Shown: positions 1 through 6,796, counted from the stretch's first letter. The stretch: 9,317 nt of DNA from Erysipelotrichaceae bacterium (GCA_027449005.1 DAIDML010000168.1:1-9317); one strand, 5' to 3'. Notes: a model not told the origin generated them from the letters alone. Numbers and translations are program-made.

Positions 1-743
1 GTTTTTAAATCATGAGAGATGTTATGAATCATCTCTTCTTTTTGTTCATACGCACGCTTCACTTCAATGTTCATTGCGACTAAGGCTTTGGCTAAATCTC
101 CGATTTCATCCTCACGATCCACATTGAGTTGAACATCCTGACCCAATCGTCGCTTTTCCACGTAAGATCGAATTTGATTCAGTGGACGGATGATGGTTGC
201 TACCCAAGCCATGAGAAGCAAAAACAGAATCCCTGTGACCGTAACTAAGATATTGACTGTGTTGTTAAGCAGTGAGGTTTTAAATTCATCACGATAATTG
301 TTTGAGATGGCTGTCATGATGGCAGTATCTGGATCAATGCGTGTAATGGTATACAGTAACTTGCGATGATCCGAATGGGAGATATAATCTTGGGTTCCTG
401 TGGTTTGCGAAAGCGCAAACTCCTTTATTTCTGAAAATAAAGTGTTGGAAATTAAAGGTAGATTATTGGATGTAATCACATCTCCATTATGAGTGAAGAT
501 GACGTGGATAATGTTAGGATCATTAGCACCATACAAAAGCTCTTCTCGTAAAGAGAGTCGATAGTTATAAATGATGTTGTTTTGTGTGCGCTTGATAATA
601 CCATACATTTGATTACGGACAAACGCATCAATGTTAAGTGAAAGAATGGATAAGAATAAAATAGAAAACACAGTAATAAAGATTAACATTACCCCTAGAA
701 GTTGCTGAGCTAATGATAATCGTTTAAAGAATCGTCTAAACAT
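1..743 (-). CDS. Sensor histidine kinase of a two-component system (3' end cut by window edge)
   Basis: The frame is open from an ATG at 743-741 to the window edge, giving 247 residues. Visible layout: a short basic N-terminus (MFRRFFKR), a first membrane helix at about residues 9-34, an extracellular sensor region of about 125 residues (35-160), a second helix at about 163-185, then a HAMP-like linker opening with IIRPL at 184-188 and containing DREDEIGDLAKAL. The dimerisation/phosphoacceptor box HNISHDLK follows, with His244 as the likely phosphorylated residue. The remaining HisKA and the ATP-binding domain lie outside the window. The gene starts three bases after the response regulator stop (TAA GTT ATG), so the two are co-transcribed and probably translationally coupled. 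The ribosome site is weak (GGGGAT). The sensor region matches no ligand-binding fold I recognise, so the stimulus is unknown. Kinase assignment is firm; the specific system is not. Confidence 0.93.
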   Translation of the reverse strand, partial: MFRRFFKRLSLAQQLLGVMLIFITVFSILFLSILSLNIDAFVRNQMYGIIKRTQNNIIYNYRLSLREELLYGANDPNIIHVIFTHNGDVITSNNLPLISNTLFSEIKEFALSQTTGTQDYISHSDHRKLLYTITRIDPDTAIMTAISNNYRDEFKTSLLNNTVNILVTVTGILFLLLMAWVATIIRPLNQIRSYVEKRRLGQDVQLNVDREDEIGDLAKALVAMNIEVKRAYEQKEEMIHNISHDLK

Positions 744-746
744 AAC

Positions 747-1403
747 TTATCCCCAACGGTATCCATAACCATAGATGGTAGCAATCGTCAGGTTAGGACA
801 TTTCTTTCGTAGACGTCGCATGGTGTCATCCACCACACGATCAGAGCCATAGTAATTGGTTTCCCACACTTTATTAAGGATTTGCTCACGAGAGAAAGCA
901 ACACCTTTGTTTCTCACAAACAGGATCAGTAAATCAAATTCTTTAGTGGTTAACTCTAAATCCATTTGATTGGAGAACACTTTACGTTGGTTTTCATCCA
1001 CAACATAACCATCAATCTCTAAGATTGAGAATCCTTCTTTGTATACACGTTTTAAAACATTGTTGACACGTAATACCAGTTCCTTAGGCGAAAATGGCTT
1101 GGTGATATAATCATCTGATCCTTTTTCTAAACCAATAATGCGATCAAACTCTTGATCACGAGCGGACATAAAAATGACAGGTATGGAAGGTTTATTAAAG
1201 CGAATCTTCTCTAATAAATCAAACCCACTTTTCTCATCAAGCATGATATCCAATATCCACATGGAAACATCATCAGCCACATGGGCTAATCCTGCTTGAT
1301 AGGTCATATACACATTAACTTGATATCCTTCTCGTTCTAGATAGCTTTTGACAAGTTCACCAAGATCTTTTTCATCTTCAACTAATCCAATGATATGCTT
1401 CAT
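747..1403 (-). CDS. OmpR/PhoB-family response regulator
   Basis: This 218-residue DNA-binding response regulator is the partner of the kinase that follows it. The receiver domain (about 1-118) shows the acidic pair Glu9/Asp10, the phosphorylation site Asp52 in LDIML, switch residue Ser80 in FMSARD, and Lys102 in TKPFSP. The C-terminal winged-helix domain (about 125-218) has LTTKEFDLLILF, the recognition-helix region DRVVDDTMRRLRKK, and ends in the family-typical YGYGYRWG. The frame is open 25 codons further upstream, but I chose the ATG at 1403-1401 because AAAGGATGG sits correctly before it, the protein then begins as the family does (MKHIIGLVEDE), and the longer form would read through a terminator hairpin. 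The pair is downstream of asnA but separated by that terminator. Regulon unknown. Confidence 0.95.
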   Translation of the reverse strand: MKHIIGLVEDEKDLGELVKSYLEREGYQVNVYMTYQAGLAHVADDVSMWILDIMLDEKSGFDLLEKIRFNKPSIPVIFMSARDQEFDRIIGLEKGSDDYITKPFSPKELVLRVNNVLKRVYKEGFSILEIDGYVVDENQRKVFSNQMDLELTTKEFDLLILFVRNKGVAFSREQILNKVWETNYYGSDRVVDDTMRRLRKKCPNLTIATIYGYGYRWG

Positions 1404-1428
1404 ATCATCACCATCCTTTATTGATGCT

Positions 1429-1437
1429 ATTTTAACA
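1429..1437 (-). promoter_or_regulatory. Candidate extended -10 promoter for the two-component operon
   Basis: On the minus strand, TGT-TAAAAT matches the extended -10 pattern TGn-TATAAT with one mismatch in the hexamer. Transcription would start near 1422 and give a short leader carrying the AAAGGATGG ribosome site. No good -35 is present, because that position falls inside the terminator hairpin; an extended -10 can compensate. This is inference from position and sequence only. Confidence 0.4.
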
Positions 1438-1464
1438 CAAAACAGAACGCTTAGTAGCGTTCTG
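1438..1464 (-). terminator. Intrinsic terminator after asnA
   Basis: CAGAACGC and GCGTTCTG form a perfect 8-bp stem (1443-1450 with 1457-1464) around a 6-base loop. Reading on the minus strand it is followed by TTTTG, so it works in the asnA direction. There is no T-run on the other side. It lies about 107 bases after the asnA stop and directly before the response regulator's promoter and ribosome site, so it could either end asnA transcription or act as a leader attenuator for the regulator. Confidence 0.75.
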
Positions 1465-1484
1465 CATTGACTATCCATCGAATT

Positions 1485-1508
1485 ATGTGATTCACATAAG
1501 AATCACAT
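1485..1508. repeat. Phased direct repeat and palindrome upstream of the response regulator
   Basis: On the minus strand ATGTGATTCTT is followed by ATGTGAATCAC: ATGTGA occurs twice at an 11-bp interval. The second copy forms a 13-bp palindrome, ATGTGA-A-TCACAT (1485-1497). Direct repeats spaced by about one helical turn are the usual target form of OmpR-family regulators, so this may be an autoregulatory site. It sits about 50-70 bp before the candidate -10. Binding is inferred. Confidence 0.45.
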
Positions 1509-1570
1509 GTTTTAATACTTATCCTTATAACTTTCTTATCCTACTAAAAAAGTATGGATAGTTCATCAAT

Positions 1571-2515
1571 CTACAATATATCTTCATATTGATCATAAGT
1601 GGTTTCTTCCCAATATGAACATTGCACTTGTCCAATATGCTGTTGTTGAAGCAGAAACATACACAATCTGGATTGCCCTATTCCTCCCCCAATGGTGTAA
1701 GGTAGTTGTCCATTTAGAATCATTTGATGATAAGGCTTATCGATTCTATTGAGTGTGTTGGATGTTGTTAACTGTTGGAGTAGAGAATGCTTATTGACTC
1801 TGATCCCCATAGAGGAAAGTTCCACAGCTTGTTTAAGTAAATTTGAATAGACAAGTAAATCACCATTAAGTGACCAGTCATCATAATCAGGACTTCGCTC
1901 ATCATGAATAAAACCATCACTTAGCTTCGCTCCAATACCAAGTATGAATACTGCACCAAATTCTTTACATATCTCATTTTCACGTTGTTTGGATGTTAGT
2001 AAAGGATAGCGTTGAAGTAGTTCTTCTGAACTAATGAACAGCACTTTTTTCGGTAAATTTGGTGCTTCATAGCCTTGAAACTGCATCCACGTCACAGTGT
2101 TTAGAATAGATTGATAGATTTGATTGACAATCTTTTTGAGATAGTCAATATTTCTATCTTCCACATCAATTACTTTCTCCCAGTCCCATTGATCAACATA
2201 GTAAGAGTGAAGAGAGTCAAGTATTTCACCTGTACGAATGGCTTTCATATCTGTAAGAATTCCTTCATACACCTTGTATCCATAACGCTTTAATGCTAGA
2301 CGTTTCCATTTAGCAAGTGAATGCACTATCTCAGCTTGCTTACCAGACGACACATTAAAAGAAATGGATGATTGTCTTCCATCAAGTTCATCCTGTAGTC
2401 CACTGTCACTTAAGACAAAGAGTGGAGCTTCAACTCGAGTCAAATTCAATTCATTGCAAAGCGTTTGACTAAATACCTGTTTTAATTCATTGATAAGTTG
2501 ATGTTTGTTTTTCAT
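1571..2515 (-). CDS. asnA: Aspartate-ammonia ligase (asparagine synthetase A)
   Basis: This cytosolic enzyme makes L-asparagine from L-aspartate, ammonia and ATP (releasing AMP and pyrophosphate). Its fold is related to class II aminoacyl-tRNA synthetases. At 314 residues it is slightly shorter than the E. coli enzyme (330), mainly because the SPDYDDW-SLNGD segment (208-218) lacks a short insert, as I recall for Gram-positive AsnA. Diagnostic stretches: HSLAKWKR (65-72), HSYYVDQWDWE (103-113), GIGAKLSDGFIHDERSPDYDDW (193-214), ELSSMGIRV (232-240), and the class II motif-3-like GGGIGQSR (276-283). The start is fixed by GGAAAAGGAG five bases upstream. Expression is controlled by the T-box leader directly upstream, so the gene should come on when tRNA-Asn is uncharged. 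It appears monocistronic. No key motif is missing. Confidence 0.97.
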   Translation of the reverse strand: MKNKHQLINELKQVFSQTLCNELNLTRVEAPLFVLSDSGLQDELDGRQSSISFNVSSGKQAEIVHSLAKWKRLALKRYGYKVYEGILTDMKAIRTGEILDSLHSYYVDQWDWEKVIDVEDRNIDYLKKIVNQIYQSILNTVTWMQFQGYEAPNLPKKVLFISSEELLQRYPLLTSKQRENEICKEFGAVFILGIGAKLSDGFIHDERSPDYDDWSLNGDLLVYSNLLKQAVELSSMGIRVNKHSLLQQLTTSNTLNRIDKPYHQMILNGQLPYTIGGGIGQSRLCMFLLQQQHIGQVQCSYWEETTYDQYEDIL

Positions 2516-2539
2516 GGTGTCTCCTTTTCCATAAAGACC

Positions 2540-2591
2540 AAAAGAAAAGCCTATTAGTCACATAGTGATGATTACTATGGGACGAATAAGC
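2540..2591 (-). terminator. Regulatory terminator of the asnA T-box leader
   Basis: On the minus strand the two arms starting GCTTATTCGTCCCATAGT and ending ACTATGTGACTAATAGGC pair over about 18 positions with two mismatches around a 7-base loop, followed by TTTTCTTTT (2548-2540). The segment CGTCCC (2584-2579) is shared with the antiterminator. Mutual exclusion of the two structures is the expected T-box switch. Confidence 0.85.
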
Positions 2592-2808
2592 ATGTTTTAT
2601 CCGCGGTGCCACCCAAATTACCAATGTTGTTGGTCTCTTTTGACTCTAGCAAGTCTAGCATTTTTAACGGATGCACCCGCCTTAGCCTACGCACAACGTT
2701 TCAGTAAGGATCTTCAGAATGTTATTCATCTACTCCAATTGGTGTTAGTTTTCACTCTCCTAACTCACTGATACCTTGATAGTAGGTTACTTCTTTCCTT
2801 CATCGATT
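2540..2808 (-). ncRNA. T-box riboswitch, asparagine-specific (asnA leader)
   Basis: The T-box core GGGTGGCACCGCGG is at 2614-2601. Its TGGC bulge pairs with a tRNA 3' end whose discriminator base is G, which fits tRNA-Asn. Stem I is visible: AGTAA / TTACT at the base, then CCTACT / AGTAG, with the apical part containing GTTAG / CTAAC. The candidate specifier is AAC (Asn) at 2723-2721 in GAAT-AAC-ATTC. A stem III-like hairpin, ACCAA-CAACA-TTGGT (2633-2619), precedes the core. Uncharged tRNA-Asn would stabilise the antiterminator and allow asnA transcription. The class is certain; the specifier register is slightly less so, because the flanking pairing is asymmetric. This leader fills most of the 447-bp gap between asnA and glmM. 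Confidence 0.92.
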
Positions 2809-2814
2809 TTTTGA

Positions 2815-2843
2815 ATTATATCCTTTTAGATTCCTGATGTCAA
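2815..2843 (-). promoter_or_regulatory. Consensus sigma-A promoter of the asnA T-box transcript
   Basis: TTGACA (2843-2838), a 17-bp spacer and TATAAT (2820-2815) give a perfect match to the housekeeping promoter consensus. Transcription should start near 2808, at the beginning of the T-box leader. Such a strong promoter fits a gene whose control comes after initiation, by termination. Confidence 0.92.
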
Positions 2844-2856
2844 TGGTGTTTTAAAG

Positions 2857-2886
2857 TGCATATACAAACGATGCATATACAAACGA
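2857..2886. repeat. Perfect 15-bp tandem repeat upstream of the asnA promoter
   Basis: TGCATATACAAACGA occurs twice with no gap (2857-2871 and 2872-2886, plus strand). The pair ends 13 bp upstream of the asnA -35 box. It lies between the glmM terminator and the asnA promoter, outside any coding sequence. It may be a protein-binding site or a recent slippage duplication. Confidence 0.9.
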
Positions 2887-2946
2887 CTTTTATATTACTT
2901 TTTATTCAATTAGAAAGTGATTTCAATGTCGAGTATGTCCCACTAT

Positions 2947-2976
2947 CAAAGAAAAAGAGCGATTAAACTCGCTCTT
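2947..2976 (-). terminator. Intrinsic terminator of the cdaA-cdaR-glmM operon
   Basis: AAGAGCGA and TCGCTCTT form an 8-bp stem (2955-2962 with 2969-2976) around a 6-base loop, followed on the minus strand by TTTCTTTG. The last three glmM sense codons and the stop codon lie within the stem-loop, so the terminator overlaps the gene end. Confidence 0.9.
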
Positions 2977-4297
2977 CATGTTCTATCTTTTGAATAATGG
3001 TATTAACATAATGTTCACATTTTTCTTGAGTTGAGGCTTCAACCATGACACGAACCAGATTTTCAGTTCCTGAAGCACGAACCAAGACTCGTCCATCTCC
3101 ATGCAGCTCTTGTTCAACTTGAGAGACAAATTCTTTAAGATACTGCGCATTCATGGTTACATGTTTATCTTTAACACGTATGTTCTTTAATAATTGCGGG
3201 AAAGGCTGGCATAATGAGACAGCTGATGATAGAGTCTGCTTACTTTCAATCAGTAAATCCATCAGTTGTAAAGATGCAAGTACACCATCTCCACTTGGAA
3301 GTAAATCAGGAAGGATTAGATGACCTGACTGTTCACCACCTAAAGAGGCATGGGTTTCTCGCATTTTTGCAAACACGTATTTATCTCCCACTTGTGTCTG
3401 CACCACATGAATCCCAATCGATTCACAAGCTTTCATGAATCCTAGATTAGACATAATGGTAGCGATGATTAAGTTGTCATGAAGACGATTGTGTGCTTTA
3501 AGATGCTTCCCTAAGGCAAACATGATTTGATCACCATCCACAATAACACCACGTTCATCCACTGCGATAAGACGATCTCCATCTCCATCATAGGCAAATC
3601 CACAGAAGGCTCGGTGTTCAATCACTGCCTTTTGCAGTGACTGTGGATGGGTTGATCCACACTGCGTGTTGATGTTGATACCATCAGGTTGATTGTGAAT
3701 GACCACAACCTCATATCCACACGCTTCGAAGGCTTTTTGAGCTGTTGTGGTGGTGCTACCGTTGGCACAATCTAGAACAACTTTTTTAGTTTCATTCTTT
3801 TGATTGACTGTGCTAACCAGGTAACTCACATAAGTATCCACACCGTGTTTAAAATCAATGTCTAAACCAATGCGTGCTGATGAAGTCATTGGTAGTTGAA
3901 TTACCCCATCACACACATCCTCAATATACGTTTCTAAATCATCTGAAATCTTGATTCCTTGGTGATTGAAGATTTTAATTCCATTATCCATGTATGGATT
4001 ATGCGATGCTGAAATCATAATCCCAAAATGAAAGTCATCTTGAGTTACATGATATGCAACACATGGTGTCGAAGTGACTCCACAATCATACACATCACAT
4101 CCTCTGCTCATGCATCCTGCTTTAAGCGCATTGGCTAAAAGAGGTGATGACAAACGTGTGTCTTGACCTAAAACAATCTTTTTGGAATGGCTCATTGCCA
4201 ATTCCCCACATGCTTCACCAATCTTAAATGCATGAATTGCACTCAATCCTTCATTGGCTACCCCACGGTATCCATCCGTCCCAAAATATCGTCCCAT
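2963..4297 (-). CDS. glmM: Phosphoglucosamine mutase
   Basis: GlmM interconverts glucosamine-6-phosphate and glucosamine-1-phosphate, the step that feeds UDP-GlcNAc and thus peptidoglycan synthesis. The 444-residue length is normal. The alpha-D-phosphohexomutase landmarks are in order: N-terminal GRYFGTDGYRG, the phosphoserine loop ISASHNP with catalytic Ser98, the metal-binding DGDGDR (237-242), the sugar-binding GGEQSGH (320-326), and the C-terminal phosphate-binding loop RASGTEN (407-413). The last motif usually reads R-P/A-SGTEP; the Asn in place of Pro is a small deviation. The start is set by AAGGAG, which overlaps the cdaR stop; the gap to cdaR is nine bases. In other Firmicutes GlmM binds CdaA and inhibits c-di-AMP synthesis, so this linkage is functional as well as positional. 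Confidence 0.96.
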   Translation of the reverse strand: MGRYFGTDGYRGVANEGLSAIHAFKIGEACGELAMSHSKKIVLGQDTRLSSPLLANALKAGCMSRGCDVYDCGVTSTPCVAYHVTQDDFHFGIMISASHNPYMDNGIKIFNHQGIKISDDLETYIEDVCDGVIQLPMTSSARIGLDIDFKHGVDTYVSYLVSTVNQKNETKKVVLDCANGSTTTTAQKAFEACGYEVVVIHNQPDGININTQCGSTHPQSLQKAVIEHRAFCGFAYDGDGDRLIAVDERGVIVDGDQIMFALGKHLKAHNRLHDNLIIATIMSNLGFMKACESIGIHVVQTQVGDKYVFAKMRETHASLGGEQSGHLILPDLLPSGDGVLASLQLMDLLIESKQTLSSAVSLCQPFPQLLKNIRVKDKHVTMNAQYLKEFVSQVEQELHGDGRVLVRASGTENLVRVMVEASTQEKCEHYVNTIIQKIEHEERV

Positions 4298-4306
4298 GTT
4301 TGCTCC

Positions 4307-5677
4307 TTATTCGACTATGTTGATTTCAATGGCTGGTTTTGAAGGAGATAACACAAAGTATCCTGCAAAACGAGAATTATTCACTTCCACAAAGACTGGT
4401 AAATCTGCGATACCTAATTGCGCATCAAACAAGTCAATGTAGACTCCAATATCTTCATTCACAAGCTGATCAACCAAATCAGGTGCTCCAAAGACAGTAA
4501 CATCAATGTAGGCATCCTCAACGTTGGTTGGGCTAAATTTAAATCCTTGACGATTGTTTCTAAACGAAACTGGAATTTGAGTAAACTCACGACTAATTCC
4601 TTGAACAAGTTTAATTTCCACATTCACTTTTGAAATGGAAGATTGACGTACCCCTGAAGGAATGGCAATGCTGGTAACCAGAGTGGTGTCTTGAGTTAAT
4701 GTGGTCGCATCAATCGGTAATGTTAAGCGATTAATACGCGATAAGACACTTTCTGGTGCATACAAAGTAACAGCTTGATGATCCATCACAATGGATGAGA
4801 TGGCTAATCCATTCGGGATTAAGCCTACAGGATCAATCACCAGTGGTACTGACTTGTTTGGTGATGAGACATTGACACTCACACGAACGACCGATGGAAT
4901 AATCTGTGCATCAACACGCTCACCCAACTGATTGTACGCAACAATAGGCACTTCCTTCACAAAACTAGCATCCACACCACTGACATCAATGAATGCCTTC
5001 ACAAAGGCAATGGATTCTAAGGTGCGCTCTGAAGCTCTAACTAAGATTTCACTGACTTCAAGTTCAGGTGTTCCTAAGACATACCTTAAATCCATTTTAT
5101 TGACATTCACAAAGTCATAGTCAAGTAAGAAACGTTGGGTTGTTTTTCGCTCAATGGTAATAATGGCGGTACTAGGATTAACCGAAACCGCAAGTCGAGG
5201 TGAAAAATTAGCTGGAATAAGACTGATATGATGAGTCCCTTCCGCAAGGCCTGTTAAGTCCGCAACAACTCTGAACTGGCCTTGTGTTTCTGTTAAAGCG
5301 ATATCGGCAACATCTCCTACAATCAATGCTGTGACTGATTCTGGAAGTCCTGATATTTCATACACTTCTGTGTTCGCAACAATGTCCACAGGAACATTGT
5401 TGATCGTTTTCCCAGATCCTGAAACACTCGCTTCAAAGATGGTTGAATTTAAGTTAATTGAAGAATAAATAATAACAGCAAGTCCTAAAGCAACAATTTT
5501 AGCATAACGTTGATTAAACAAGAGACGATCAACTAATCCTGATAGCCAACGCACAACACGCATGATTGACATTTCAATGGACGCATAGGTTCTTACAACC
5601 TTACGAGATTGAGACGCAATCTGCTTAGCGATTTCTACTTTTTCATTGTTGGTAGGGCGTTCATTCTTTCGGCTCAT
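4307..5677 (-). CDS. cdaR: CdaR, YbbR-domain membrane regulator of the diadenylate cyclase
   Basis: This is a membrane-anchored extracellular protein that modulates CdaA. The chosen 456-residue form starts at the ATG at 5677-5675, preceded by AGAGGAGG at good spacing. An in-frame ATG 18 codons upstream lies inside cdaA without such a site. Residues 1-57 are hydrophilic and basic, a predicted cytosolic segment. One membrane helix follows at about 58-75 (KIVALGLAVIIYSS). The exterior part shows about four beta-rich YbbR-like repeats (roughly 93-177, 178-271, 274-357 and 362-454). The first 17 bases overlap the end of cdaA, suggesting translational coupling. Oddity: in B. subtilis CdaR, as I recall it, the membrane helix comes almost at once, so the N-terminal extension is unusual. 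Function is inferred from the family and the cdaA-glmM context. Confidence 0.92.
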   Translation of the reverse strand: MSRKNERPTNNEKVEIAKQIASQSRKVVRTYASIEMSIMRVVRWLSGLVDRLLFNQRYAKIVALGLAVIIYSSINLNSTIFEASVSGSGKTINNVPVDIVANTEVYEISGLPESVTALIVGDVADIALTETQGQFRVVADLTGLAEGTHHISLIPANFSPRLAVSVNPSTAIITIERKTTQRFLLDYDFVNVNKMDLRYVLGTPELEVSEILVRASERTLESIAFVKAFIDVSGVDASFVKEVPIVAYNQLGERVDAQIIPSVVRVSVNVSSPNKSVPLVIDPVGLIPNGLAISSIVMDHQAVTLYAPESVLSRINRLTLPIDATTLTQDTTLVTSIAIPSGVRQSSISKVNVEIKLVQGISREFTQIPVSFRNNRQGFKFSPTNVEDAYIDVTVFGAPDLVDQLVNEDIGVYIDLFDAQLGIADLPVFVEVNNSRFAGYFVLSPSKPAIEINIVE

Positions 5678-6698
5678 CTTGTTGTCCTCCTCTCTTTGAA
5701 TCGGATGAAACATCATGACTTTCAAGTTCAACTACCGTTGAAGACAGATCTTCAATTTTTAAGTCCATCTCTTTACTTGGAGATTGTCGACGATTGCGTC
5801 TCACTTTCACAGGTTGACTGACATTAAGATCATCACTTTCATTTTCATCTTGAAGTGTGATTTCTGGTTTTTCTTCTTTCAGTGCTTTTCGAAGTCCTTT
5901 AACACTGATCATTTCGATTTCTTTTTCTTCTTCACTGATCACTCGGCTTAAGAATTCTTTGAGCTTCTCTTTGCTCATTCCATACAAAACACCGTTCTCC
6001 GCAATGGATATTCTTCCTGTTTCTTCAGAAACAACGATGGTGATTGAATCAGTAATCTCTGAGATTCCTAAGGCTGCACGATGCCTTGCTCCAAAGCGAG
6101 TTGGTAAATCCATGTTAGTGGGTGGAAAGTAGGCTGAAGCACAGGCAATACGATCCCCTTGAATGATGATCGCACCATCGTGCAGTGGAGTGTTGGTTGA
6201 GAATAAGGAACGTAAAACATCTGAGGTCACCATTGAATTCATTGGTGAACCTGTACGAATGTAATCTTGTAAAGATGAGGCTTGTTCAATGGTAATGAGT
6301 GCTCCTACCTTTTCTTTACTTAAGGCAACAGCCGCATTCACCAGTTCATCCACCAAGCGTTCACGCTCACTTCCAGTCAGCGTTGAAATACGCGTAAAGA
6401 CACTTGTCTTACCTAGTTTTTCTAATAGGTTTCTAATTTCAGGTTGAAAGATAATGATGATGGCTAAGAAACCGAAGTTCACAAATAAACCCGCTAACCA
6501 TGCGGTGGTTTTTAATCCTAAACCAGTGGCAATTCCTCTAATTAAAAGAATGAGAATAACCCCTTTGAAAATTTGTACAGTCCTAGCATTATTTCGGACC
6601 AGTTTAATGGCGTAATAAACAATGATCCACATTAAACCAATATCAAAGACAACGCGTAACGCATCAATGATGTTTTGTATGGATGAGAGATTAAACAT
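5661..6698 (-). CDS. cdaA: Diadenylate cyclase CdaA (c-di-AMP synthase)
   Basis: CdaA condenses two ATP into cyclic di-AMP, the essential Firmicutes second messenger for potassium/osmolyte balance and cell-wall homeostasis. Three membrane helices come first (about 12-34, 41-59 and 66-84), then a linker of the usual FQPEIRNLLEKLG type (84-96), and a DAC (DisA_N) domain to about 255 with the catalytic DGA motif in PLHDGAIII (174-176), RHR in GARHRAALG (205-207) and SEETG (224-228). AGGAGG lies seven bases before the ATG. At 345 residues it is about 70 longer than a typical CdaA: after about residue 266 comes a charged, low-complexity tail with a basic patch (VKVRRNRR, 297-304) and acidic flanks. 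The tail is in frame and carries the cdaR ribosome site in its last codons, so it is not an obvious frameshift artefact. First gene of the operon with cdaR and glmM. Confidence 0.96.
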   Translation of the reverse strand: MFNLSSIQNIIDALRVVFDIGLMWIIVYYAIKLVRNNARTVQIFKGVILILLIRGIATGLGLKTTAWLAGLFVNFGFLAIIIIFQPEIRNLLEKLGKTSVFTRISTLTGSERERLVDELVNAAVALSKEKVGALITIEQASSLQDYIRTGSPMNSMVTSDVLRSLFSTNTPLHDGAIIIQGDRIACASAYFPPTNMDLPTRFGARHRAALGISEITDSITIVVSEETGRISIAENGVLYGMSKEKLKEFLSRVISEEEKEIEMISVKGLRKALKEEKPEITLQDENESDDLNVSQPVKVRRNRRQSPSKEMDLKIEDLSSTVVELESHDVSSDSKRGGQQDEPKE

Positions 6699-6721
6699 GA
6701 CACATCCTCCTAATCTGTATC

Positions 6722-6754
6722 ATTATATCATATCGACTTTAATTGAAACCTCAA
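6722..6754 (-). promoter_or_regulatory. Probable promoter of the cdaA operon
   Basis: TTGAGG (6754-6749), a 16-bp spacer and TATGAT (6732-6727) read on the minus strand. A TATAAT (6727-6722) overlaps the -10 but would be too far from that -35. The start would fall just upstream of the AGGAGG ribosome site, giving a very short leader. The -35 is only a partial match. Confidence 0.6.
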
Positions 6755-6788
6755 TTATTTAAAAGCATCCAACATCGCCTTCATTTAT

Positions 6789-6796
6789 GGTAAACT
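6789..6796 (+). promoter_or_regulatory. Candidate extended -10 giving a leaderless traB-family mRNA
   Basis: GGTAAACT preceded by T (6788) reads as TGG-TAAACT, an extended -10-like element. The ATG starts seven bases after its end, where transcription would be expected to begin. No Shine-Dalgarno sequence precedes the ATG. The hexamer is an imperfect match and no clear -35 is seen. Confidence 0.4.

Noticed and set aside
1404..1478. 25-codon N-terminal extension of the response regulator
   Set aside because: It would read through the terminator hairpin, lacks a ribosome site, and adds residues before the normal family start. The ATG at 1403 has AAAGGATGG at proper spacing.
1485..1497. ATGTGATTCACAT palindrome as a CRP/FNR-type operator
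   Set aside because: CRP-type sites need TGTGA and TCACA separated by about six bases; here the spacing is one base. The 11-bp direct repeat beside an OmpR-type regulator is a better explanation.
1537..1560. Hairpin just after the asnA stop as its terminator
   Set aside because: The stem (TATCC/GGATA plus TACT/AGTA with one bulged base) is AT-rich and no T-run follows on the minus strand. The GC-rich hairpin at 1443-1464 with a T-run is the better terminator.
2565..2771. 68-codon plus-strand open frame between asnA and glmM
   Set aside because: It is the reverse strand of the asnA T-box leader (terminator, T-box core and stem I). The conserved RNA motifs explain the sequence.
5678..5731. 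18-codon N-terminal extension of cdaR
   Set aside because: The upstream ATG lies deep in cdaA without a convincing ribosome site, while AGAGGAGG precedes the ATG at 5677 with ideal spacing.
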